A DNA stretch of 64,000 nt from Sequoia sempervirens (lineage: Eukaryota; Streptophyta; Pinopsida; Cupressales; Cupressaceae), in the NCBI GenBank assembly GCA_007258455.2, contig VDFB02344197.1, forward strand, positions 1 through 64,000. The letters are read 5' to 3'. Positions 11,301 to 23,404 of the stretch are shown one piece after another. The notes under the pieces were generated by a model. The model saw only the letters and a program-made list of their open reading frames with translations. It searched no databases and was not told the DNA's origin. The number at the start of each line of letters is the position of its first letter. Within the stretch, counting starts at the first letter, position 1. The translations under genes were made by a program, and so were the position numbers.

Positions 11301-11859
11301 AATCCTCTTGACTAGAGGTAGCCCTAGTTGATCTGAGTCTAATCCTATAATCAAAATATTTTTTGCATCTTCCAATCATTCATATTGATCATTTTTATCA
11401 CACCACCCTTATCAAAAATCATCACATCATCACGCTATCCATACAAGAACATCTCTAAATGCATTTCTTTGATATCCCCATCACCGTGAATTAAAATATA
11501 ACCTCCTAACACTTGTTTGAGAATTATAAAATCATAATCCTATCAATCATCATCCTCATGGTCACACATACTAAGGAATGCAACCTATCCTAAGTTAGTA
11601 ATCTTCCTCGGCCAAATAAAATCACCTCAAGTAAGAGGTTAGTTCATGTTGAAATCATTCATGCTTGACAACTTTACCTATCTCAAGTACAATCTAATCA
11701 TTATCATCCTATGTGCTTCATAAATTTTCCTATGCCAAGTGCCAATCAACCAATCGTAATCAATTTGAGTTCTCAAATCCAATTGGAGTACTAAATTGAT
11801 CATCCAATCAATCATCCAAATCCTTAATCCTTAAAATCATCACCATCATTTAATCTAAT
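11300..11859 (+). other. RE2 leader remainder
   Basis: AT-rich, CAT/ATC-rich DNA with no reading frame and no repeat I can support. It is similar in texture to the stretch before gag in RE6 (about 41770-42800). Confidence 0.4.
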
Positions 11860-13194
11860 TGTAGACATCCAAATTTAACCACACCCATATGGTCAAAGTT
11901 GTCTACTTATTCATCCCTTTACTCGTCCACTTTGCCTGTATTAATTAAATCATTCATTTAATTAATATTTCTTCATTTGCATAAGATTCCTAAAGTATTT
12001 AATTTAATGATTAAATCCTTTTATCTTCTTTCCTCTCTAAATTAAATAAATATACCACTTTATTTAATTTAGTCATTTAAGTGAATTTTTAATTCTTCTT
12101 TTCTCTCTCATTGTCACATCCTCCAACTTTTCCAAGTGGGTCTCTAATTCCTTTTAGTCATCTAACCCTCTTCTAATCATAATTAATTTAATTAATTTAT
12201 GGTTAGGATGTGTCACATCCTCCAACATTTGCCACTTGCTTCTAATTTTTAGTTAATTATCTTAATCATGTGTTTGTACAACCTTAATCAAGGTCATTAG
12301 CCATATTTAGCATGCCTTTTTAGTCAACCTTTTCATTTGCCTTTCTTGGTATTGACCCTCTTTCCCATGTGAATTTTAAATTCACATTTATTCCTCCTAG
12401 AATTTTCTCTTCCCATACATCTTTTAGAAACTTTGACTTGTCACATCAAGTCACATGTAGATAAAGGTTTCCCTTTTTGGAACCTTGTCTTGTCCATGAG
12501 ATTCTTGCAAGTATGTGAATTTTTAATTCACATTTATTTCTCCAACTACTTTCCCTTTTCCCATGGAGATTTTTGAAGAATTCTAAAATTCCTCAAAAGT
12601 CACTTTCATTCCCACTTGGGAACAAGAAGTTTCTTTTTGAGGAAATCTTCTCATTCCCCAAGGTACTTGCAAAGTACTTGTCCTTCTTCCACCTCATGTA
12701 CCCTCCTTCCAACTCATTTACACATCACCATCCCTAAGCCATCTCACAATCCACATGTCAAGATGTGAGGGTTTGTGAGTCCTCGAATCACCATAGCCCT
12801 TCATCTTGACCTTGTTGGGTGAATCTCAACCATTGAATTCTCTAGAGAATTCAACTTCCTCTATAAATACCCCCTCTTTTCTCTTATTTTGGGGGGAGAT
12901 CATTGTGTTAACCAAACTCTTACAAAATTTCCATTTGAGCCATAATTAGCCAAAAGCTTGCACTTGCATCCATTCCCATCTATTTTTCATCCATCTTGCA
13001 TCCCACTCTTGCATCTTTTGCCATCGAAGGAGCATACACAACATCGAAAATCAAGGGCCAACCAAAAGATTGATTCAAGACAAGGTAAATCAGCTCCTTT
13101 TCATTATCTTTACTTTGTTTTTGAATCCAACTAGGCTAATCTTGAGGTGTTAGGTGTTTAAGTGTTTTTTTTGCATGTTTTATATTGCTGCTCA
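11860..13194 (+). repeat. RE3 5' LTR
   Basis: It starts TGTAGACATCCAAATTTAAC and carries a clear TATA box at 12861-12869 (CTATAAATA) followed by a CCCC/CTCTTTT run. The inner end is uncertain. I place it at GCTGCTCA near 13194 because the following TTTATGGGACTGC resembles the GTGGGACTC after the RE2 LTR. The first 100 bases align with the RE2 LTR at clearly lower similarity than a pair from one insertion would show. Confidence 0.65.
12861..12870 (+). promoter_or_regulatory. TATA box of the RE3 LTR
   Basis: CTATAAATAC about 330 bp before the estimated LTR end. A pyrimidine-rich run follows, then GGGGGGAGATCATTG, the likely start of the transcribed part. Confidence 0.6.
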
Positions 13195-13359
13195 TTTATG
13201 GGACTGCTTTTACACCTGATCACACTAATCATCTCTGCATCTTTCACATCAGTCACCACAAAATTGCATCTCAACAAGCTCATAGAGCAACAACAACAAT
13301 TTCACCAATCACCTTACTCTATTCACGTGCCTAGTAGCTAAAATCCACAACCAACCATT

Positions 13360-13922
13360 ATGCAAGGGGGACCTACAAATCTATATTATCCCCATGACCT
13401 TATATCTATCAAGAAGGAAATGGTTTCACAACCTAAACTTACTCCGAGCCTTGAGGAGCATTATAATTACCCCAAAAATGTGCACATGAATGATCACCTC
13501 ATCAACAAATGATTTGAAGCTATCCTTACTCAACTACTCATACAAGGAACTAAGCCTCCACTTGGGTTCGATATGACACAATACCTAGCTACAATCAAAC
13601 TGTCAACTCCCCAGGCTCCTCAAGCTCCTCTTGAGAACTCTTGGTACCTACCTAAATTCGAGAATGATGTAGTGATCTAGGTTCCTCCTTCTCCCCTTCA
13701 GATTCCTATAATAGGATTTGGATTGGGCCTTAGTCTTATTCATAGACCTAATCTTGTGTCATCCAAACAACTCCAAGTCTTTGTTCCTAACAATATCCAA
13801 AATATCACATCACAAATGTCAATTTATCCTCCACATCTAGGGAATATTATGGATCCCACATCCAATATCCCCGCATGAACATCCTACCATGTTCCTCTTG
13901 TACTAGTTCAATTGATCTACTA
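13360..13922 (+). pseudogene. RE3 gag, first exon-like piece
   Basis: From the ATG at 13360 a coding-like frame runs to the INS1 boundary, beginning MQGGPTNLYYPHDLISIKKE. It is broken by TGA near 13510, TAG near 13678 and TGA near 13876. Two of these stand where Trp or Arg would fit. The content is Pro, Gln and Asn rich, as in the N-terminal part of Tat-type gag, with no catalytic motif. The frame continues exactly into 16978-17177 when INS1 is removed. About 165 bp before it (13195-13359) is short leader. Confidence 0.65.
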
Positions 13923-16900
13923 CAAGGTTTGAAAAGCTCACTTACTAAAAATAACCTTCAATAAGCAAATCAATTCCTAAAATAATTAAATAGTATAAGA
14001 TGATTATTAAATGGTGCTAAAAGGAAATAATTAAATAACTTCATCATTATTTTAAAATGGAATTACATACATTAATGAGTCAATATATTATATCAACACA
14101 AGGCCAGGCCTTTACAAAATTTAGCCACACAGGCTTACACAAAGATAACACAATAGTGATACATAACATCTTTTTGCATGTGCACCATGGAACTCGAGAG
14201 AGAGTATCATCATGGTGACATCCACCCTGCCACGAAGCACAAAGCTTCCTCGTGCTTCCTAATAGGAAGCCCAACCCATTGTGAGGGGTCTAGCAAATTG
14301 GAATCGACATAGGTGAAAGAATTTGGTGCTTTACTTAACTCATTGTACATAAATGCAAGAATGGAAAAACTACATCTACCACTCATACATAATTTTCAAG
14401 TAAGGTAAAATACATATGCAATGTAATGTTATCCTTCTCAAGGAATATTCATTCGTTCTTGATATCATGATCGCATACCATGGACATAATTGAATTCATT
14501 TATCTATCAAAGCCAAATTAGATCTCTTTCCCCATAATGCATACAAATGATTGCTTACATAATCCCCAAATCATGGAACGCCATTTCATAAAACATAACA
14601 CACATTAATACCACGATAGGCTCACAAGGATGACTCAAGCATGTACAATTGATTGAATACCATAGTATTGAAAATCTATGTCCTAGGCATACTTATCATT
14701 TTGATTGCAACACCAAGTTTTTCGGAAAGATATAATTTTCTCAAAAGATTCATTATTTTGGTTTGCATGTTCTTGTCAAGAAACTAAGTTCTTACAATTT
14801 CAATGATAATATAATTCTATCAAAAGTGAAGTTGTTTGTTAGTTTTCATATAAAATAACAGTTTGAAATAAAAATGAATCTACTAGTTTTTCTTCATTGC
14901 TGGTTTATTTTTATCTCAATGGGATCGGTATATTCTACTAGTAATGTTTTGTTTTGGTCAAATGAAATCACAATATAATATGCTTTTCTTTTATCTAGTT
15001 TACTTAATGACATTTAATATAAAGAAAAATTCCAGGCAATAAATTCATATAAGGAGTCTACTCAAGTGCTAATTACAACATTATTTTTCCATTCCATAAT
15101 ACATTTAATGGGTATATATATACATCCATATATATATGTATGTATATATATACATGAGTACATATATATTGCATTTATACAGTGATATACAATGGTTCGA
15201 CTGATTCACATAATACAGAATAGTCCTACATTTGTAGTGATCAAAAATAAGATTCAAATACAAGCAATAAGACATAACTATATATATATATTATAGAGTA
15301 TACATCAATGGATTGACAGTAGCAGAGATTAATATGCAACGATATGCAGAGCCAAATAATAACATTATACAATAGAGTTTATGAAATATTATAATTGACA
15401 TACCTTATATAGTATATAATGATCTGCCAAAGAACGACATTATATAGCATTAAGTCAAGTTCAAAGAACTTATGATAGAAATTAAAAGAGTTTACAACAT
15501 TTAAAAGATGTCAGCCTCCATCATGGAGTGTCACCACCGCCATGGTCTCTACAACAAATCGTAGAATTCTGCTACAGACGTATGATAAGTGAAGAACAAT
15601 AGTTGGAATATAGTCTTTCGCTTGAAGCATATAGTTTTCATACGATAACCTAAAGGTAAATTAGAAGTACATTCAAAAGTCAAACATTTATAAGAGACAA
15701 TCTTCAACGAGAGGAACATGTTATTGATTCCTTCTGCAAATATGATTAAGCTCAAAAACGCATTCAAAAGCATCATACCTCTTTGGAGAACCGAGCAGAT
15801 TGTAGGTCATATTTTTAGGTTTAAAAAGCTCGACTAAATGAACGATAACATCAAACACAAAATAACAATACATAACTTTACAATAATATTTATTTGGCAT
15901 TTGATACCAAATGCAGGGTCCTACATCTTTTATATTTATATTTGCAATAAACATATAAATCCATCATAGGGTAATGACAGTATTTAGTTTTTTTTTTTGT
16001 TTATATAGTAAACATTCAGTAATCACGAACAACCACTTATATTTATAATATATTAAAAAAATAGTAACATTAATATTGACACTAATAGTATGGTAACAAA
16101 AAATAGATACACAATATTTTGCTTACATAGATTTGGAATAATCATGGATTGAATAAAAACCCATTTTATGCTTTTTAGTGGCTGAAACCCTTCCTATTCT
16201 CCACTCCTTCCAACTGTTCCTCTTTGCTTCTTTTGCTAAATCTCCAAATTCTCTTCTTCTGTTCTTGTTTCCTTGAGAATGAATATTATGCATGTGAGAA
16301 TGAGAGATTTTTCTCCTTTTAATAACTTTCTTTTCTTCTCACCTCTTTCTTTCTATCTTTTCTATTTTTATTTTTGCTTTGTTTTTTTGTTTTTATTTTC
16401 TAAATTTAAGTATTTTCTTATTGTTTTATTTGCTTTTATCTTTTGTTTTGTTTTCTAAATCTTACTTTTTTTTCCAAGATTTTTCTCATATTTATCTAAT
16501 AAAACTAACATGATTTATAAATTAACTTTACATCATAATTATCTTCAAAAGTAATAAATAAATAATCCTAATTTATTCTTCTTTCACATATACATTTTTA
16601 AATAAAAATCACTTTATAAATAAATTAAACTATTTTAGTTCACCAAGAGTATTTTTAATATTTAACTAACACTCAATTAAATCATAACTATCAAACATAA
16701 CAATGATTTTTCTTTTCTACTTAAAATAAGAAGCAATATATCAATATGATTAATTTATGTGATCTAGCAATGCAACTATATGCCATCTAAGTGCCTGTGT
16801 GTGCAGATTCCTTTCACCACAATCGCTTTCAATAACTAGACACCCCCTCCCTGATGATACTCTCTCTCTATAGAGAGTATTTTCCTGTCACGCACATGAA

Positions 16901-16977
16901 ACAAAGTTTGGTCAACAAACTTTTAAATAGTACTAATATTAAATTATAAATTAATTATCAAAAATAGGGTTCATGAC
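13923..16977. mobile_element. INS1: 3.06 kb insertion of unknown class
   Basis: Flanked by ATCTACTA at 13915-13922 and again at 16978-16985. Excising it with one copy restores the RE3 gag frame. It starts CAAGGTTTGAAAAGC and ends AGGGTTCATGAC. I see no terminal inverted repeat of useful length, no LTR pair, no poly-A end and no transposase. It is AT-rich, with a TATA/ATAC microsatellite at about 15110-15175, a T run at 15990-16000 and a pyrimidine-rich block at about 16270-16500. An 8-bp duplication is typical of hAT elements, so a non-autonomous hAT relative is possible. The small open frames inside (64-77 residues) look random. Confidence 0.6.
15109..15175. repeat. TATA/ATAC microsatellite
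   Basis: Runs of TATATATA mixed with TACATCC and TACATGAG, inside INS1. Partly palindromic. No function inferred. Confidence 0.7.
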
Positions 16978-17177
16978 ATCTACTATACCTCTTATGCTAT
17001 TGCACCATCTTCATCAAACATTCCACCTCCTACAAACTAACCACCCCAATCACGTCCTAACCATCCATCACAATCCAATCCCAAACATTCCATTCAAGCC
17101 TATCCTAACCATGCACCACAATATTATCCTAATCCTCAACCTACATATTTCTCCCCATGATATCTCCAATACCCTAT
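16978..17177 (+). pseudogene. RE3 gag, middle piece between INS1 and RE4
   Basis: A short Pro/Gln/His/Asn-rich frame (for example PSSSNIPPPTN, later QAYPNHAPQYYPNPQPTYF) that continues the 13360-13922 frame after INS1 is removed and leads into 35997 after RE4 is removed. It carries a TAA and a TGA. The overlapping open frame in another phase starting at 16973 is a shadow. Confidence 0.65.
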
Positions 17178-19529
17178 TGTAGAGAAGGGGGATTCGCTAC
17201 TCACGATTTCTCTGCATTATGAGAACCTTATGAGGTGAACTGCCCTAAACTACCTCAAGGAACAACAATGAGAGTTTCAAAATCCAAAAGAGTAGGTCAT
17301 AGAGATTTTTTAGACAAACTGACAACCTCTCAGCCAAAGGACGTCAACGTAGAATACAAATAATAGCATTGTGTACTAGCGTCTCGTATGGACCAAAAAG
17401 CGAACTTATCATAGAAAATAGCCAAATGACTACTTCTACCTCGATTTCTAGGAACTTCTAAAATGTGGAAAAAGTAATAGGATATAATAGAACTGAAATA
17501 AGTAATGTAGAAAAGATAGAGATAAGAAGAAGAAAGGAAAGAGGATACTCACATTAATCCAAATAATGAAGCCTCTAGCTAGTAGATATCTTCAATACCT
17601 ACATCTGTAAGATCTAGAGAAATTGTTGGGGCTATATAGGGGCTTGCCTTAGTCAAACCCCCTATTTTGGTGTTCCCACCTCCACGGATAGCTATAGAGA
17701 GAGAAATGAACCGAAATGGACAAAGCATGTGGTGAAAGAAAAACCTGCTAAGGAGTAGAACCCACACCACCAAGTATGAGTGATAAAAGCAAACCCCACT
17801 CGAGGAGGAGAACTCGTATCACAAAAGAGGTGATAAAAGAAATCCCTGCTCAAGGAGGAGAACCTGTATCATGAATTAAGGATGCAAATGGTAGGGGATA
17901 TGGAATCCCAACATGCTCAAAGGTGCAAAGCACAATGTAGATATGCAAGGCTTAGGAAGCCAAGGGGGGAGAAAAGAAAGCTACAAGAGCCAAGAGTGTT
18001 GTTGTAATGAACTCATGAAAGATTGAGAGTGCTGCAAAGGGTAGTGGAAGAGGAAATTATAAGTTGGAATGAGGCTAGAGTAAAGGGGTGTTGCCACAAA
18101 ACTGTTTCTCACTTTTGGGATGTGCTAATTTTTTCCTAAAATCATTGTTTTTAGAAAAAGTAATGATTTAAGTCTTGAGAGACTCCATCTAAAGGGTTTT
18201 AATTAAAGAGGGATAAATAAGACCCACTTAGATAAAAACCCCTTGGATAGAACCCCTATATTATTAAATCATACCCACAATGGAGTCTCCTTCACAACTA
18301 TCAAAATACTGGCAAAAATCTACTTTTTCTTTACCTTTTGAGGGATTAAATAACATCATTTAAAACTTATATTTTTCAAGATTGTATCCCTTGAAACTAG
18401 CTTTCCAACAAGTATAGGTTTGATATATTTTCATTTAAATATCATGTATTTAATTTTCAATTTTTATTAAACATAGGTTTTTCTTTGAACATCAAGTTCT
18501 TTGTTGTGCAGAGGTGGAAAAATAGTAAACCATTGTAAAAAAAATTCAAAAATACTCATTCCCTAGATATTGATTTCCTTGTTTTACAACAAAATGAAAA
18601 ATTGGATTTCAATATATACACAAAAAGTTAGGTTATACGACACACATGTATGTCCAAATTATAGTTACAGTGACTTCAAAAATTAATTTAAAAAAAAATA
18701 TGCAACAAAAAATTATGAAAAAATATCCTTTCCCTAGATATTGATGTTGAGAATCTATATTCCAAAAATTAGAATTTAAACCTTTATAGAAAAAAGTTAT
18801 GTTGTACAACACAAACATTACTTTATGAAAATGTTGTTTTCTATCTAAAACCAATTATTAAAGAAGATGTTGAAATATTCATGATTTATTTCAATTTTTT
18901 TTTTTTTTAAATATTTAGAATCTACACACAAATTTCCACAAATCACTAGTTCACAACATCTTCAAATTCTTTATGGTTTAGTTGCTATAGGTCTCAGAAG
19001 ATGAAGATTTAGTTAAAAATATTGATGTAAATGTCCATCTTGGGAAAAAAATGAGACACAATATTGTGGTTTCACCCAAAGTAGGAGAGGGGAGCTAGAA
19101 GAAGTTAGAGAGTAAAATGAACTAAAAGGATAGCTTTTAATGAGGGAAAATAAGCTTCTCTAGCCATTACAAGGTGTCCTAGGCCATTGCCACTGACAAA
19201 AGGTGAGGACAAGTGGCAAGCATGCTCAGAGATAGCCGTTTGAGTGTGGAAACATCGTAGGACATTAGCGTGGTGTGTGGACATCCGGGCGGTGTGCTAG
19301 TGTCTGGACACATCACACTACAAAACAACAAGAACAGGAAAATCCAAAAGTTCAATGTAAAGATGATGTGTGAAGGTTAGCTGCTAAAAAGGGGTGCTGA
19401 GCATCCTGAGAAGGGAAAATGGCTGATGCAGGGGCTAAAATGAGCCTACACAAGTCTAAGGGAGTGGACACTAAAGTAAATGCAAGAATGTATGTAAAAT
19501 TGTGAAGGGTGCAATTTTACAACTAAACA
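17178..19529 (-). repeat. RE4 3' LTR, with TIR insertion
   Basis: On the minus strand it starts at 19529 with TGTTTAGTTGTAAAATTGCA and ends at 17178 with CCCCCTTCTCTACA. Without the 992-bp insert and its 4-bp duplication it is 1356 bp, close to the 1346 bp of its partner. A TATATAG motif lies at about 17633-17639. Both copies contain three diverged tandem units of about 50 bp holding GGAGGAGAAC (around 17720-17876). Confidence 0.9.
18086..19077. mobile_element. 992-bp TIR (MITE-like) element inside the RE4 LTR
   Basis: The left end reads GGGTGTTGCCACAAAACTGT and the right end, reverse-complemented, GGGTGAAACCACAATATTGT. Over 31 bases the ends agree at 24. AAAG stands on both sides (18082-18085 and 19078-19081). 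The partner LTR has the empty site at about 35545-35560, with one AAAG. So this is a clean insertion, younger than RE4. The inside is AT-rich with no transposase and holds a diverged internal duplication of about 170 bp (18545 and 18715, both with CCCTAGATATTGAT). The short duplication does not fit hAT or Mutator; PIF/Harbinger with an AAA target is an alternative. Superfamily unresolved. Confidence 0.85.
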
Positions 19530-20048
19530 TTTTCCCCCCACTTTAGCAGGCATATGAATCCACACTAATATGCATGCTAAAGGAAATCTACTAAACATAA
19601 ATAACATCATATGCCAAAAGGATACTGTAGAGGAAGTAGATAACTCTTTGAACCATGGAAGCATGCCCCCAAGTTGAAGATCTACAAAACCAACGTGTTA
19701 TCGATAAGAAAAACTTGCACCAGATGTTAATGTTAGAACATAAAAAGCTAAAGGATTTGAGTTAGCAAAGTAAAGAGACTTTGATGCAAAAGGTTGTCTC
19801 AGTATTCCCCAACATATAGAAGAATTTTAAGATGAAGAGAGAAGGAGCATATACTCAGGATGAAGAAGATGCAAATCTTCAATTCTAGTATATACAACTT
19901 GAGAATTTAAGAATGTAAGTGCCTCACAGGCCCACAAACCTGTAAGGAAGGTGTCCTCCAAGATCTCTCACATGAAGGATACCTAAAAAGGCACCTTACA
20001 GACCCATAGAACTGCAAGGAAACATCCCCCAAGATCTCTCACATGGAG
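19530..20048 (-). other. RE4 3' internal end with polypurine tract
   Basis: Right next to the LTR, on the minus strand, stands GCTAAAGTGGGGGGAAAA (about 19530-19550), the polypurine tract used to prime plus-strand DNA. It matches the tract of RE10 (63797-63815). The remainder is non-coding up to the first two copies of the 72-bp array at 19919-20048, where RE5 was inserted. Confidence 0.8.
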
Positions 20049-21270
20049 TGATGAGCCTAGTTTATGGTCTAGTTTTGGGTAGAATTTATGGTTTATTTGC
20101 TAAAGATATCATGGATCTTGATGTTAAGTGTTGATATTTTTTTATGATATTTCCTTAGAACTATTGACATTAGGCTTAATCCTATCTCTACAAACCTTTA
20201 ATGTTAATGACATGTTATATGGACTATCTATATTAATTTTTCATGTGGTTAATGAATGTTCTTTAAGGTCATTACATATATGCAATTATTGTGCGTACTA
20301 ACATTGCCATGCAAATATAATTTGAGGATGCTAAATTGAGGAAGACACTGCCAAATGGGAATTCATCATAACATCCAATAAGGGAATTGTTCAAAGGTCA
20401 AAGGAGGAAAACGATAAGAGATTTCCCATGCAAACCAAATGTAACTACCTTGTAGTGGTCTTTATTGATGTTGAGCAAACATGTGTGTTACTACAATGCT
20501 AAATCTATTGTTGGACATGCATGTCTGATTGGATTCCATGCATGTGTAACTACTACCCCACTTTCTCTGTTTTCCCTAAATGGTGTCCTCCTAGTTTGTG
20601 GAGTTGACTGCTCTATTTAGTTGGTAGTATAAATAAGTATCATATGGTCTTTTTCTAGGGGTTGCACGATTCGATATTGTACTTGCATTCTTAGTTCTCA
20701 GTAATACAATTATGCTACTCTTTTGTACTCATGTTTTTTGATGAATAAAATAAAGTTATGAGTTCGAACATCTAAATTTTCATTAGTAGCAGAGGATACT
20801 CATCCAAGGGGGCCCACTTGGTGAGCAATCCATCCTTTATTTTAGTTTATTCTAGTTATTACTTTCTATTTATTAATTAGTTAAGAATCTAGCACTGACT
20901 ATTCCTATAGCCACTAGAATTCATTATGTGACTATTCCTGCAACCAAAGAAGATATAGTAGTTTTCTATTTGTTGTTCATATTTTCATTTTTGTCATGCA
21001 TTTCAAAGCTTAGTATGGTTGTTGGTTGATGTTCAATATTTATGTTATTCCTTTCCAAGCAATTTACTTTCAACATTGTGTCTTTCTTAGTTGTAGAATG
21101 AAAATGGCTACTTTGAGTTCCTTGCACATATTGTGCTGACCCATTTCAAGTTCACATCCCTAGGTTGAAAAGTTAAATGCACCTTCATGATGATTGAGTG
21201 GCTATTCATGTCCAATCTTTGAATCACAATTGTAAGAGCTTAGTTGTTAAATCATTGTAGGAGGCCAACA
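20049..21270 (+). repeat. RE5 5' LTR
   Basis: Starts TGATGAGCCTAGTTTATGG and ends GGAGGCCAACA. TATA box TATAAATA at 20628-20635; polyadenylation-type AATAAA at 20744-20749; the U5 part contains GGGGGCCCACTTGGTGAGCA. Confidence 0.95.
20628..20635 (+). promoter_or_regulatory. TATA box of the RE5 5' LTR
   Basis: TATAAATA, repeated at the same place in the 3' LTR (30858-30865). AATAAA follows about 115 bp downstream, giving a short R region. Confidence 0.7.
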
Positions 21271-21297
21271 TTTTTTGTGCAGTTGCTAGGGATGGTG
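21271..21297 (+). other. RE5 primer-binding site
   Basis: After the LTR end comes TTTTTTGTGCAGTTGCTAGG followed by GATGGTG. It aligns with the common Athila-type site TTTGGCGCCGTTGCCGGGGA with several changes, mostly at CpG positions. The 150 bp that follow are leader. Confidence 0.65.
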
Positions 21298-21451
21298 TCA
21301 AACTAGGGAGTTCTTTGGAGTCATTAGTAGTTTTTCTTGCTGTAGTGTTTCTAGAAGTTGTTCTTAGTATACCCTCATTTAGGAACTAATGGACCCCCCT
21401 TATTCTTTACCAATTCTTTGTGTGAGTTGGCTGATAGTGAGTTGATACCGC

Positions 21452-23400
21452 ATGCATAGAGGAAGGAGAAGGGATGCTTATGGAAGATTCCTTCCTAACA
21501 ATCCTAATCCATTCTAGCTAGTTGAATATCATAACTTTCTAGGAGAAGAAGAAGAAGATCCACACCCTTTTGCTGATGCATTTCCTGATCTAACTAGATC
21601 TTAAGTTTCCTTTGAGGACAAAAATAAGCTTGAGAACCCCTTTGTTTTGGAACTACATCAAGCAAGCATGTGTGATGCAAATAGAAACAAACCTAACCAA
21701 CCAACTTTTCCTTTCCCCATTGCCCATAAGAATGAAGTTGACAACATAAAAAATATCCTTGCGTCAACACTCCCCAAGTTTTATGGCCTTGTCACAAAAG
21801 ATCCTAATACTTTTTTGTTTGAGTTTGACATACTCTACAGGAGTTATGATTATACCACTAATGTCCATAGGCTTAAGCTATTTACTACCACTCTGAAAGA
21901 AGTTGCATTAAAATGGTTCACGAGCCTAGGAAGAGATACTGTGGAAACTTGGGAAGACATGAAGACAAAATTCCTTGAGAAATACAAGGAGTATTGTAGG
22001 GGCAGTGACATGAGAGGAGGTGACATTTTTAGGATACAACAAAAGGAAGATGAGAGCCTAGAGGATTATATTGCAAGGTTTCTATTCTACCTGCAAAAAT
22101 CTCCACACCATACACTTAATGAAGACCCACAAAAGTTTCTTTTCTTGAAAGGAATCAATGACAGCTGCACTAATGACTTGGACCTAATGGGAGGAGGAGA
22201 TATATCCCAAGTTCCTTAGGAGGATATCAAGAAAATATGCCAAAACTATTCTAGGGAAGCTTCAAAGAAAGGGTGAGCTTACTAATCTTCCATGGGTAAG
22301 TCATCTATCAGTGGAGTTTCAAGAATTAAGATTACTCATTTGCTGGTAGACTTCAAGCAAGACATTATAAACAATCTAGCTACTCAGTTAGATACACTTC
22401 AGGCCAAGAAGAAGCAAGAGGAGGCAGAGGAAATGTTGGTAGAGTATTGCCCTTATTGCAGACAAAAGAAGGACTGTAGATGCAAGATGGTAGCTAATAT
22501 TGAAGGCAAACAAATTGCATCCGAATTCAAGCCAATTTAGATTGAAGAAGACCAAATATACTATGTTGCACAAAGGAGGCCTTGGGCTCCAAGACAAGGT
22601 ATGCCACTAGATCCACTCTCTTATGTTGGGCCATATTTCAATTCCTCTTCATCTAGTGACCAATGGAAGCCCCCATATCCATCTAGATATGGAGGATATC
22701 CATCGTAGCCTTGGGGTAACCCTCCAAATGCTTGGCCCAATCATCAAAAATCTCCACCCTAGTGGCAAGAGCCTCAGGGGAATTGACAACAATTTCAAGG
22801 GCATTGGAAACCACTTCTAGAAAATCAGAAACAAAAAAATCAATGGAGGGAAGGACAACAATGGCCTACCTAGACAACTAGTTACATGTAGCCACATTCT
22901 TAGCCCCAACAACCTGCTATAATGCCTCCACCTGATAATTTAAGCTCAAATGCACCTAAACCTACTCAGCTACTAGCTCAGCCCACACCCAATCCAAATA
23001 ACAAACCATAGCAACAGCCTGTATACTCTGCTGATTCCAATCAATTCCTTGCATATGTTGTGAGTGTAAGTGACATCAACTTGCATTCATGAACTACTTT
23101 ACCAGCCCCTTCCATGCCCATTATCACTAAGCTTCCTATGGAAGAGGAAGAGGAACCTCTGAATGATCCCATTTAGCTAAATGCACCTAAAAATCCTGAA
23201 CCAATTCAAGTTAAGCAGATTGAACAAGAACCACCATTTCCTCAAAGATTGGAAGTTGCCAAGAAGAAGGAAGAAAAGGAGGATACAAATTTTGACATCC
23301 TGGATTAGCTGACGCATATATGAGTCCAAATCCCTCTATTCCAGGCAATAAAGGATGTCCCAATCTATGGCAAGACAATCAAGGAAGCATGCCTCAAGAA
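21452..23400 (+). pseudogene. RE5 gag
   Basis: The ATG at 21452 opens a frame that stays in phase to the protease. It is interrupted by TAG near 21515, TAA near 21602, TAG at 22217 and several more after 22540. The longest clear part (about 21605-22219) is the capsid domain: FLFEFDILYRSYDYTTNVHR, then LKWFTSLGRDTVETWEDMK and the KFLEKY segment. A short knuckle-like motif CPYCRQKKDCRC lies at about 22450. The following stretch (22560-23080) is Pro/Gln/Trp-rich with many TAG codons where Gln is expected. The protein would coat the RNA in particles. Confidence 0.85.
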
Positions 23401-23404
23401 GCCA

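Larger units (their letters stand above)
8048..11859 (+). mobile_element. RE2: Gypsy-type element, LTR and leader only
   Basis: A plus-strand LTR (8048 to about 9206) is followed by a 2.65 kb leader-like stretch without coding sequence that stops where RE3 begins at 11860. The leader contains two blocks of a degenerate GGTGGAT motif and a duplicated segment that also occurs in the RE6 leader. If RE3 inserted here, the gag and pol of RE2 would lie beyond the right edge of the window. Alternatively RE2 was truncated. The RE2 and RE3 LTRs share their first bases but differ too much to be the two ends of one element. Confidence 0.55.

Noticed and set aside
8048..13194. RE2 and RE3 LTRs as the two LTRs of one element
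   Set aside because: The divergence is far greater than in RE4 or RE5, there is no polypurine tract before 11860, and RE3 gag follows the second LTR.
14080..14274. 64-residue open frame in INS1 as a gene fragment
   Set aside because: No motif and no neighbouring coding signal; a frame of this length is expected by chance.
16857..16880. Palindrome ATACTCTCTCTCTATAGAGAGTAT
   Set aside because: A single short palindrome in AT-rich DNA of INS1, with no repeat or context to give it meaning.
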